From the NCBI GenBank assembly GCA_030145625.1, contig JAQYVF010000018.1:1-63270 (forward strand): 63,270 nucleotides of DNA, in the 5' to 3' direction. The translations under genes and the position numbers were made by a program. Positions 26,601 to 32,488 of the stretch are shown here, one piece after another. The notes beneath the pieces were generated by a model. That model worked only from the letters and a program-made list of their open reading frames with translations, was not told the origin of the DNA and searched no databases. The DNA comes from Desulfocapsa sp. (GTDB lineage: Bacteria > Desulfobacterota > Desulfobulbia > Desulfobulbales > Desulfocapsaceae). The first letter of the stretch is position 1. Every line of letters starts with the position of its first letter.

Positions 26601-26892
26601 AATAACAAAATCTTATAATAACACAGAAGCCATACAGGCTATTCACAGATCAATCCCGGATCTGATCGTTCTTAATCCGACAATGGTCAATGAAAACCCT
26701 TTTGATATCATAGAATATTTCAAAAACGAGGAGCATATACAGAATATCCCTCTTGTCCTTATCACAGATAAGGACTTGGATGAGGATGATCTTCAAGAGC
26801 TTAACGGCAAAATCCAGGCCACCCTAAACAAGAGCGTTCTTTCGGAAAAAGACCTGGTGGAGGAATTAAAAAAAGTAATTATCAGAATGTAG
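23608..26892 (+). CDS. Hybrid sensor kinase with periplasmic CHHCH motif, CW domain and two receivers
   Basis: This 1094-residue inner-membrane kinase has, in order: a first helix (about 16-36); a periplasmic sensor domain ending in CHHCHGS (residues 159-163), a c-type heme motif; a second helix (about 193-213); HAMP; a Cys-rich PAS (about 275-385, with CPIKQC); a second HAMP-like linker; the phosphoacceptor box FLANMSHELRTPMN with His near 510; HATPase (GTGLGLSIARGLV); a Cys-rich CW domain (about 775-824); receiver 1 (from about 851, TLDIMMPEKDG intact); and receiver 2 (from about 972), whose acceptor site reads VLNPTM (Asn for Asp). ATG 23608 follows GGGGGAGG. A MITE copy begins immediately after its TAG stop. 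Confidence 0.93.
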   Translation: MLTLRIFIRRHRNLRSLLALGVAIIMGVVIFLCLTNQREKIKERMTAYGQDIKSLAYAGIKHPMSGGDSASIKKQLIDIEDELKNAEIFIFDFNQRIVFATHDVNIGQNVSDITHYQETLTALKLFLTESGAPLSYIEEEKDGKKYLITIHAILNDNECHHCHGSTRQVLGGLLVRQSTDATYAAIATLRNQTIIISIIGVGALLFLIYFLVARMVHKPITELVAKAELLTRGDYSVSVPVTSEDPIGVLGSSFNSMVQSIKAQIEYANSLKHVIADPLIFVDNDLVISFINEACTQLLGYSKEETEGILTCRDIFKSDICKNKICDTTCPIKQCLVSGEPVQGIRTTILDIRGRSIPIMTSANALKDAHGSIIGAVETFRDISVVLEGERLHFVQQTAENEEEQRKYLESKAANLLAVLSQVSDGNLSVRVAYSDSNEVMGKIGEHINDTLNNFEKMYEQISSFGKKMELEVARRTTMLRSRTLLLERANRELQELDRLKSSFLANMSHELRTPMNSILGYTELLLDLVDGEINSEQESSLLKVENNAKHLMQLINDILDMSKIESGKIEFDIQKSDIKKLCESFTTFFHPALQAKDLFLKFDFADDLPPVYIDEEKVRQIFNNLIANAIKFTEQGGITIHAKKSTLGIAAGDKPLFVEICVEDTGIGIENENMRTLFDKFSQINVSTTRQYEGTGLGLSIARGLVVLHKGVIWADSTYGEGSKFCFTLPSQKEVIENTEELIIELSMADTLADYFDKPVETFLKEPNYAGKPVKCWEYTHCGQTSCPAYGHEERRCWLICGVHCKGVKVAKYPEKVEYCKACEIIENLVIDEYQSCEQTDKRNSPCNPKKKKTILAIDDNPEVIELIRKNIGTDYNVVGHLTGKNAFEKAKEINPEVITLDIMMPEKDGWQVLQELKKSPETQDIPVIILSIIDNKKMGFSLGATEYMVKPINKKTLLHKLKNLEKTTNIKNILLVDSDKDTVNTLAVLLNKAGYKITKSYNNTEAIQAIHRSIPDLIVLNPTMVNENPFDIIEYFKNEEHIQNIPLVLITDKDLDEDDLQELNGKIQATLNKSVLSEKDLVEELKKVIIRM

Positions 26893-27032
26893 GGTACCTT
26901 GAAAAATTAGAATTTTCGTTCAAAATCGAGGCATGAGGAAAATTTTACCGCAGGCATATATTTGATATTCCGAGGATAAAATTTTCCTCATAACAAAGAG
27001 TTTGGGGGAAAAAGCAATTTTGCAAGGTAGCC
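26893..27032 (-). mobile_element. MITE-like palindromic element, copy 3 (reverse orientation)
   Basis: This 140-bp copy is flanked by perfect duplications TGTAG (26888-26892 and 27033-27037). The left duplication supplies the TAG stop of the upstream kinase gene, so the insertion left the protein unchanged. Central arms read ATGAGGAAAATTTTA and TAAAATTTTCCTCAT, fully complementary and carrying a G/C pair where copy 2 has A/T. It separates the kinase gene from the receiver gene and may form a hairpin in the operon transcript. Confidence 0.95.
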
Positions 27033-27083
27033 TGTAGTTTAAAAAATTTTCTCCTCTCTCAACTGATGCGGAGGCACAGTTTA

Positions 27084-27467
27084 ATGGGAACAGACAAAAA
27101 AAAGATACTGATCGTTGATGACAATGCAGACAGTCGTGAACTTGTGATGAAAATCCTGAGAAATAAAAATTATCAGTTATCTACTGCCATTGACGGCGAA
27201 GACGCTCTGGATAAAATCAACGAAGACAAACCCGATCTTATTCTGATGGATATTTCCATGCCCAAAATTGACGGCTATGAGCTGACACGGAGATTAAAAA
27301 AACAGGAAGCCCTTCGTGACATCAAAGTTATTGCGTTAACAGCCCATGCCATGAGAGGAGACAAAGAAAAGGCGCTTGCCTCAGGATGTCTCGGATACAT
27401 AACCAAACCGATAAATGTCCGAATATTCGGAGAGCAAATCGAATTTTTTTTAACCACATCTGATTAA
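27084..27467 (+). CDS. Single-domain response regulator (CheY/DivK-like)
   Basis: This 127-residue protein is one receiver domain: acidic pocket ILIVDDN, phosphoacceptor Asp in LILMDISMPKIDG, Thr in IALTAHAM and Lys in ITKPIN. It has no output domain, so it probably relays phosphate or acts by protein contact. ATG 27084 follows GGAGG at 27070-27074. It sits 52 bp after the MITE and 8 bp before the receiver-kinase gene, consistent with a DivK-like role between the two kinases (inference). Confidence 0.92.
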   Translation: MGTDKKKILIVDDNADSRELVMKILRNKNYQLSTAIDGEDALDKINEDKPDLILMDISMPKIDGYELTRRLKKQEALRDIKVIALTAHAMRGDKEKALASGCLGYITKPINVRIFGEQIEFFLTTSD

Positions 27468-27475
27468 GGGCAACC

Positions 27476-28558
27476 ATGGCTGCCAAATCCAGAATACTCA
27501 TTATTGATGACAATTTAGATACTGTCGAACTTTTGAGGAAAAGATTCCGCGCGGAAGGGTATGACACAGCTGAGGCCTATGACGGCATAGTGGGCCTGGA
27601 AAAAATTCGTGAGTATGATCCTGATCTTATCCTTCTTGATGTCATGATGCCTAAAATGGATGGGTATGAAGTCTGTAAAGTTGTAAACAGTGACGAAGCT
27701 ATCAAACATATCCCCAAAATTATGCTCACCGCCAAAAGCAAGGTACCCGATAAGGTGAAAGGCCTTGAAATCGGCGCAGACGACTATATCACCAAACCTT
27801 TCGATTTCAAAGAAGTAGTGGCCCGTGTACGCTCTCTTCTTGCAAAAAAACTTGAAAGCTCAGAAATAGCGGAACAGGAAAAATTTACCGCCCTGGATCA
27901 TTTCATGGATGAAGTCTCCCATGAAGTGCGGAATCCACTAGTGGCTATCGGTGGATTTGCACGACGCGTTAAAAAAAACCTCCCGGAAGGGAGTGAGAAT
28001 TATAAACATATGGACATAATTTTGCAGAATGTAGAGGTTCTGGAAAAGATGGTTCATAAGCTGATCTCCCTAAAAAGTGCAAACCTATGCTACCGGGAGT
28101 CATCAAACATCAATGAAATTGTCAAAAATGCCTTAAGCACTTATAAGCAGGAGATTAAGAAAAGACAGATCACACTTGTTACAAACTTTATGGACACCCC
28201 TCCCATAATCTGTGCCGATCAGGAAAATATCACCATGACCATCGCCCATATCATTGAGAATGCACTTGAGGCCATGGTCGAAGAAAAACGGGTGCTGACG
28301 CTCAGCACCTGCGTCAAAGAAAGATATTTTGAAATTGAAATTTCCGACACAGGAAAGGGTATAGAAAAAAGTAAGATAAAAAACATCTACGATCCTTTTT
28401 TCAGCTCAAAAACCTATGGCCCTGGCTTCGGGCTCACCTTTGCCCTGAAAACGGTACAAAGCCACAATGGCTCGATATCTGTTGAAAGCACTGAAAATCA
28501 AGGATCTACTTTCACCATCAGACTACCGATGAGATCTGTGGCAACGGAATCCAGCTAA
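27476..28558 (+). CDS. Receiver-histidine kinase fusion
   Basis: This 360-residue cytoplasmic protein has a receiver first (ILIIDDN, LILLDVMMPKMDG, ITKPF, residues about 1-120) and then a kinase: HisKA with DEVSHEVRNPLVAIGGF and HATPase with an N box (HIIENALEAM), DTGKGI and GPGFGLTFALKTVQSHNG. An N-terminal receiver on a soluble kinase usually means that phosphorylation of the receiver controls the kinase. With the upstream hybrid kinase and single receiver it forms the last step seen here in a multi-component relay. No DNA-binding output gene is next to it. Confidence 0.92.
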   Translation: MAAKSRILIIDDNLDTVELLRKRFRAEGYDTAEAYDGIVGLEKIREYDPDLILLDVMMPKMDGYEVCKVVNSDEAIKHIPKIMLTAKSKVPDKVKGLEIGADDYITKPFDFKEVVARVRSLLAKKLESSEIAEQEKFTALDHFMDEVSHEVRNPLVAIGGFARRVKKNLPEGSENYKHMDIILQNVEVLEKMVHKLISLKSANLCYRESSNINEIVKNALSTYKQEIKKRQITLVTNFMDTPPIICADQENITMTIAHIIENALEAMVEEKRVLTLSTCVKERYFEIEISDTGKGIEKSKIKNIYDPFFSSKTYGPGFGLTFALKTVQSHNGSISVESTENQGSTFTIRLPMRSVATESS

Positions 28559-28591
28559 CACCTTCTCTCCATCTTCCCCTGCCCGAACAAA

Positions 28592-28627
28592 ACAGCCCCT
28601 CTCTCCAGACTCGAAGGGAAGGGCTGT
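28592..28627 (-). terminator. Hairpin between convergent genes
   Basis: ACAGCCC (28592-28598) pairs with GGGCTGT (28621-28627), and pairing extends inward with one mismatch. On the minus strand the hairpin is followed by TTTTGTT, so it probably terminates the rubrerythrin transcript. Confidence 0.45.
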
Positions 28628-28681
28628 GAAACGATCATAAACCTAAGGCAAGTTGGCAGGAAAAGAAATCTGCCGATATAC

Positions 28682-29182
28682 TCAGGCCACCTGCTGAAAG
28701 ATATGCTTTTTGGCCCCACAGATGGGACAGCGTTCCGGCGGCTTTCCAAATTCGATGTGACCGCATACAGGACAAAGGTAAAAGTCAACCTCCTCCAGAT
28801 CCTTGCCGTTTTTTACCGCTTCAAGGGCCAGGGCGTAGAGCTTGGCATGAACCTCTTCGGCAGCCACGGCAAAACGAAACATGACCTTGGCCTTATGACC
28901 TTCCTCTTTGGCCTGCTCAACCATGGGCGGGTACATGTCTGTAAACTCATGGGTCTCGCCGTCGATTGCCTCCTGAAGATTTTCAAGCGTGGAGCCTACC
29001 ATGTCCAGAGCCTTGAGATGCCCCTCGGCATGGATCCGCTCGGCTTCGGCAGTTGTGCGAAACAACTTGGCGATATTTGACAAACCCTCTTTTTCCGCTT
29101 TTTTGGCAAAGGCCCGATATTTTTGGTTAGCCTGACTCTCTCCGGCAAAGGCATGACTCAAATTTTCTTCTGTTGTCGGCAT
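28682..29182 (-). CDS. rbr: Rubrerythrin
   Basis: This 166-residue cytoplasmic protein detoxifies hydrogen peroxide in anaerobes. The N-terminal four-helix ferritin-like domain carries the diiron ligands (E in HAFAGESQANQKY, EAERIHAEGH, and EEVHAKLY further on). The C-terminal rubredoxin domain binds one Fe through two Cys pairs, CPVCG and CPICG. The length is normal. AAGGAG lies 7 bases before the start. A MITE copy sits directly upstream of that ribosome site, so expression may differ from relatives without the insertion. Confidence 0.97.
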   Translation of the reverse strand: MPTTEENLSHAFAGESQANQKYRAFAKKAEKEGLSNIAKLFRTTAEAERIHAEGHLKALDMVGSTLENLQEAIDGETHEFTDMYPPMVEQAKEEGHKAKVMFRFAVAAEEVHAKLYALALEAVKNGKDLEEVDFYLCPVCGHIEFGKPPERCPICGAKKHIFQQVA

Positions 29183-29205
29183 GATTTTCTCCTTATTTTC
29201 TTTAG

Positions 29206-29344
29206 GCCACCTTGCAAAATTGCCTTTTCGCCCAAACTCTTCGTTATGAAAAAAATTTTATCCTCGGAATATCAAACATATGCCTGCGGTAAATTTTTTT
29301 TCATGCCTCAATCTTGAACGAAAATTCTAATTTTTCAAGATACC
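29206..29344 (+). mobile_element. MITE-like palindromic element, copy 4
   Basis: This 139-bp copy is flanked by perfect duplications CTTTA (29201-29205 and 29345-29349). Its central arms carry an A/T pair where copy 2 has G/C, keeping the hairpin apart from one mismatch. It begins 24 bp upstream of the rubrerythrin start codon on the opposite strand, within the leader or promoter of that gene. Confidence 0.94.
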
Positions 29345-29349
29345 CTTTA

Positions 29350-29723
29350 CTATTCCCCATTCTTACAATTCTCATCTCTCACTTTTTTCACTCTAGCCCA
29401 TCCGTTTTCTTCCTTCAACCGGAAACTCAGCAGATCTTCAGGTGATGAATGGTTTGATTTGACGGTGCCCCCAAAAAAAATTCTTCAACTACGGATCCTT
29501 TCTGAAAAAAGGACCTTTAACGACTGAGTCAAACTTGACTAAGTGAAAGCTTTAATGATAAAAATAGATAATGCTTTTTTTTACTCCACTCATCAAGAGG
29601 AGAGCAAGTTGCGCACACCCCCCCTGACCAGCACCCCACTCTTTACCTGTCCCTGAACCATGAAGAGCCGGGAAGCCTATCATTTTTACGGAGCTCAACA
29701 CCAACTGAAGACAAGGAGTAGTT
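29350..29723. other. 374-bp divergent intergenic region
   Basis: This separates rubrerythrin (leftward) from the small conserved protein at 29724 (rightward). The original rubrerythrin promoter probably lies here, displaced by the MITE. No strong promoter, operator or gene was seen. Confidence 0.4.
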
Positions 29724-30068
29724 ATGGTATTACGGAACTTCCCTGAAGCAGTAAAAGAGTTCGCCATCCAGGCCTACCAAAAACCAGAAGATGAACAGGA
29801 CCTGCGACTGACGCATGTCTCCTTCAGCGGGACCCCGCAAAAACACCCCTGCGACCCAGATAAGGTCATTCTGGTAATCGACCCCTACAGCAGCAATGTC
29901 TCCTACTTCGAGTTTTTAACTCGAGACATCTCTTTTGTGGAAGAATTGAACAACGTGGTCGATTCAGCCGGTCGCGTCATTCCCTTTATGCGGCTCTGGG
30001 TTAAAAGGAATAGCATCGGTATCCGATCCACCCCCTTTGTGGTGGCCGACACCAGACAGTTCCGATAA
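29724..30068 (+). CDS. Small conserved protein of sulfate-reducer type
   Basis: This 114-residue soluble protein starts MVLRNFPEAVKEFAIQAYQKPED and contains HVSFSGTPQKHPCDPDKVILVIDP and the end WVKRNSIGIRSTPFVV. I recall close relatives in deltaproteobacterial genomes, some labelled 'inorganic pyrophosphatase Ppa', but I see no pyrophosphatase catalytic signature, so I do not adopt that name. AAGGAG at 29712-29717 supports the start, and a strong terminator follows, so it is a single-gene transcript that may be well expressed. Confidence 0.75.
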   Translation: MVLRNFPEAVKEFAIQAYQKPEDEQDLRLTHVSFSGTPQKHPCDPDKVILVIDPYSSNVSYFEFLTRDISFVEELNNVVDSAGRVIPFMRLWVKRNSIGIRSTPFVVADTRQFR

Positions 30069-30078
30069 ACAGAAGCAA

Positions 30079-30116
30079 GGACACTTGAAGATACAATTTC
30101 AAGTGTCCCTTTTTTT
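30079..30116 (+). terminator. Rho-independent terminator
   Basis: GGACACTTGAA (30079-30089) pairs perfectly with TTCAAGTGTCC (30098-30108) around an 8-base loop and is followed by a T-run (30110-30116). It ends the rightward transcript of the small conserved gene 10 bases after its stop. Confidence 0.92.
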
Positions 30117-30126
30117 ACCGGCCTTA

Positions 30127-31239
30127 TTACAACAGGGTTTCCACAGGAGTGCAATCCATAGCAAAGGCCTCGGCTACCCCCTGATAGGTCACCTTCCCGT
30201 TTACCACGTTCACCCCGGCCCGTACCCCTGGATTTTCAGAGGCAACCTGACGCCAGCCCTTATCGGCCAGTTCCAGTGCATAGGGAAGCGTGGCATTGGT
30301 CAGAGCCATGGTGGAAGTCAGGGGCACAGCTCCCGGCATATTGGTTACACAGTAGTGGATAATACCGTCCACCTCATAGATAGGATCTCTGTGGGTAGTT
30401 GGATGGGATGTCTCAAAACAGCCTCCCTGGTCTATGGAAACATCCACCATCACGGCCCCAGGTTTCATGCTGGGAAGCATATCCCGGGTAATCAGCTTCG
30501 GAGCCCTGGCACCGTGCAGGAGCACTGCCCCGATGACAATATCAGCATGCTGAATCAGTTCCCTGATGGTTGCCGGTGATGACATCATAGGGAAACAATT
30601 CTTGGGCATAAAATCTGAGAGGTGGCGGAGGCGATCAAGATTCATGTCAAGAAGATACACCTTGGCTCCGAGCCCACAGGCCATCTGGGCAGCATGGGTT
30701 CCCACCACCCCGCCGCCGATAACCAGGACCGTGGCCGGAGCCACTCCGGGCACCCCGCCAAGTAGAATCCCTCGCCCGCCATGGGTACGCTCCACATATT
30801 TGGCTGCCTGCTGGGCCGCCATCCTACCTGCCACTTCACTCATGGGGGTGAGCAGAGGCAGGCTGCCATCAGCCCCCTCGATGGTCTCATAGGCAATGCA
30901 GACCGCCTGCCGCTCAAGCATAGCCCGAGTCAACTCTTCTGCCGCAGCAAAATGAAAATAGGTGAAGACCACCTGGTCTTTGCGAATCATCTCATATTCT
31001 GCAGGCTGCGGCTCCTTAACGTGCATGACCATCTCAGCAGCTGCAAAAATATTGGCGGCCTCATCAACAATCTCGGCTCCGGAAAGAAGATAGTCTTCAT
31101 CGTCAAAACCACTGCCCTGACCTGCCCCTTTTTCCACCAGGATCTGGTGACCATGGTGAACCAGGATCTCTACTCCGGACGGAGTCATACAGACCCGGTT
31201 CTCTTCAGCCTTAATCTCTTTCAAGACCCCAACAATCAT
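30127..31239 (-). CDS. ald: Alanine dehydrogenase
   Basis: This 370-residue cytoplasmic enzyme interconverts L-alanine and pyruvate + ammonia with NAD(H). The start MIVGVLKEIKAEENRVCMTPSGVE is the family signature. The catalytic His lies in YFHFAAAEELT, and the Rossmann nucleotide-binding loop is VIGGGVVGTHAAQMA. VDVSIDQGGCFETSHPTTH matches the conserved C-terminal active-site segment. Length is normal. It is transcribed leftward, separated from the diacylglycerol kinase gene by 67 bp, and is probably independent. Likely roles are alanine catabolism or ammonium assimilation. Confidence 0.97.
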   Translation of the reverse strand: MIVGVLKEIKAEENRVCMTPSGVEILVHHGHQILVEKGAGQGSGFDDEDYLLSGAEIVDEAANIFAAAEMVMHVKEPQPAEYEMIRKDQVVFTYFHFAAAEELTRAMLERQAVCIAYETIEGADGSLPLLTPMSEVAGRMAAQQAAKYVERTHGGRGILLGGVPGVAPATVLVIGGGVVGTHAAQMACGLGAKVYLLDMNLDRLRHLSDFMPKNCFPMMSSPATIRELIQHADIVIGAVLLHGARAPKLITRDMLPSMKPGAVMVDVSIDQGGCFETSHPTTHRDPIYEVDGIIHYCVTNMPGAVPLTSTMALTNATLPYALELADKGWRQVASENPGVRAGVNVVNGKVTYQGVAEAFAMDCTPVETLL

Positions 31240-31306
31240 TGATGTTCCTCCATAATTATAGGCAAACGGGGCTCACCAGTGTCCGTCCGGAAACGAGAAT
31301 TTTCAT

Positions 31307-31693
31307 TCAAGATAACGGCCACAGCACCAAGCCCCAGACAACAAGCACAAGGACCAGGGAAAGCAGAACGGCTGCAGAGCCCTGATCCTTGGCCCGCCCC
31401 GACAGTTCATGCTGCTCAGTGCCGACTCGGTTGACCACACTTTCAACGGCGGAGTTCACCAATTCAACAATCAGCACAAGGAAGACGCTCCCAAGCAGCA
31501 GAACTTTTTCTAGCCGGCCTTCTCCCAGATACAGACCAAGGGGCACAAGGACCAGGACCAGGATCACCTCTACCCGAAAGGCCTCTTCTTCCTTCCAGGT
31601 GAGCAGCAGTCCCTGCAGAGAATATCCTGCACTCTTTACAATTCGTCTTTGAAAAATATTTTCCACCTTCAACAAATGCAAACCTCCAACCAA
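31307..31693 (-). CDS. dgkA: Diacylglycerol kinase (prokaryotic, membrane)
   Basis: This is a small integral-membrane kinase with three to four helices, about 120-128 residues. It converts diacylglycerol to phosphatidic acid in lipid recycling. The signature AFRVEVILVLVLVPLG and the catalytic helix ELVNSAVESVVNRV (family ExxNxxxE) are present. The start is uncertain: the longest frame begins at a TTG (31693), while GGAGG on that strand favours a TTG some 8 codons downstream (near LLKVENIF). An uncommon start codon is likely either way. Confidence 0.9.
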   Translation of the reverse strand: MVGGLHLLKVENIFQRRIVKSAGYSLQGLLLTWKEEEAFRVEVILVLVLVPLGLYLGEGRLEKVLLLGSVFLVLIVELVNSAVESVVNRVGTEQHELSGRAKDQGSAAVLLSLVLVLVVWGLVLWPLS

Positions 31694-31750
31694 TACGTTT
31701 CACTAATAAAAAGTTTCACCAGTAGTGTACACCCTCCCACCTCAGGTTAC

Positions 31751-31827
31751 AAAAAATGACTGCGGTCAACTTTTCACCTTGACCCTGCTATTCATACCGA
31801 TTAGCATTTCGACCGCAGTCATTTTTT
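31751..31827 (+). promoter_or_regulatory. Efflux operon promoter between two inverted operator boxes
   Basis: A 17-bp sequence (31751-31767, containing TGACTGCGGTC) is repeated as its exact reverse complement at 31811-31827. Each box contains the near-palindrome TGACTGCGGTCA or its complement, a shape typical of TetR sites. Between them lie TTGACC (31779-31784), a 17-bp spacer and TAGCAT (31802-31807). The downstream box would overlap the transcription start. The TetR gene starts at 31844 after AAAGGAG. Autorepression of the whole pump operon is the obvious model. Confidence 0.7.
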
Positions 31828-31843
31828 TTAAAGGAGCAAAATC

Positions 31844-32488
31844 ATGGGCGGAGTACGGGAAGAAAAAAAACGTCAAACCAAAAAGGCTATTCTCGATGCA
31901 GCCATAACCCTATTCGGAACCAGAGGATATGCAGAAACAAGCATTGAGCAGCTGGCAAAGGCCGCAGGGATCGGAAAAGGCACCATCTACAGCTACTTTC
32001 AAACCAAGAGTGAAATCTTTCTTGCCTTTTGTGAAGAAGAGCTGGAGTTCCTCCATACAGAGATAGGCCAACAGGCGGATACCAAAAAGCCATTACTGGA
32101 AACCTTGGTAGATATTTTTATGGCTAATTTCCAGTATGTTACCCGCAATCGTGATTTCGGCAGAGTCTATTTACGAGAACTTATTTTCCCAACAGAACTG
32201 ACCGTAAAACGCTCAAAAGAGATGGACGATCGTTTCATCATGTTCTTTATACCCTTCTTTGAAGAGGCCCAAAAACGCGGAGAGCTGCGGCGGGACCTTG
32301 AACTCCTCTTTGCCATCGGCCACTTCTACTCACTGTATATCCTTACCCTCTCGGGCTGGTACTCCGGCAGACTGCTTGAAGAGGAAGATGTACTTATGTT
32401 TTTAAGAATGCTCTTTAAACAAGCCCTCTCAGGTCTTGCTCCTGTTCCATCTCCCTCACAGCAGCTCCCCATAAGCCATGAAAACTGA
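31844..32488 (+). CDS. TetR-family regulator of the efflux operon
   Basis: This 214-residue repressor has helix-turn-helix TSIEQLAKAAGIGKGTIYSYFQTKSEIF at about residues 25-55. The rest is a helical ligand-binding domain. Its last 11 bases overlap the start of the membrane-fusion gene, so it is the first gene of the TetR-MFP-RND-OMF operon. It probably binds the two inverted boxes at 31751-31827 and is released by a pump substrate (inference). The ribosome site AAAGGAG is 7 bases before the start. Confidence 0.92.
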   Translation: MGGVREEKKRQTKKAILDAAITLFGTRGYAETSIEQLAKAAGIGKGTIYSYFQTKSEIFLAFCEEELEFLHTEIGQQADTKKPLLETLVDIFMANFQYVTRNRDFGRVYLRELIFPTELTVKRSKEMDDRFIMFFIPFFEEAQKRGELRRDLELLFAIGHFYSLYILTLSGWYSGRLLEEEDVLMFLRMLFKQALSGLAPVPSPSQQLPISHEN

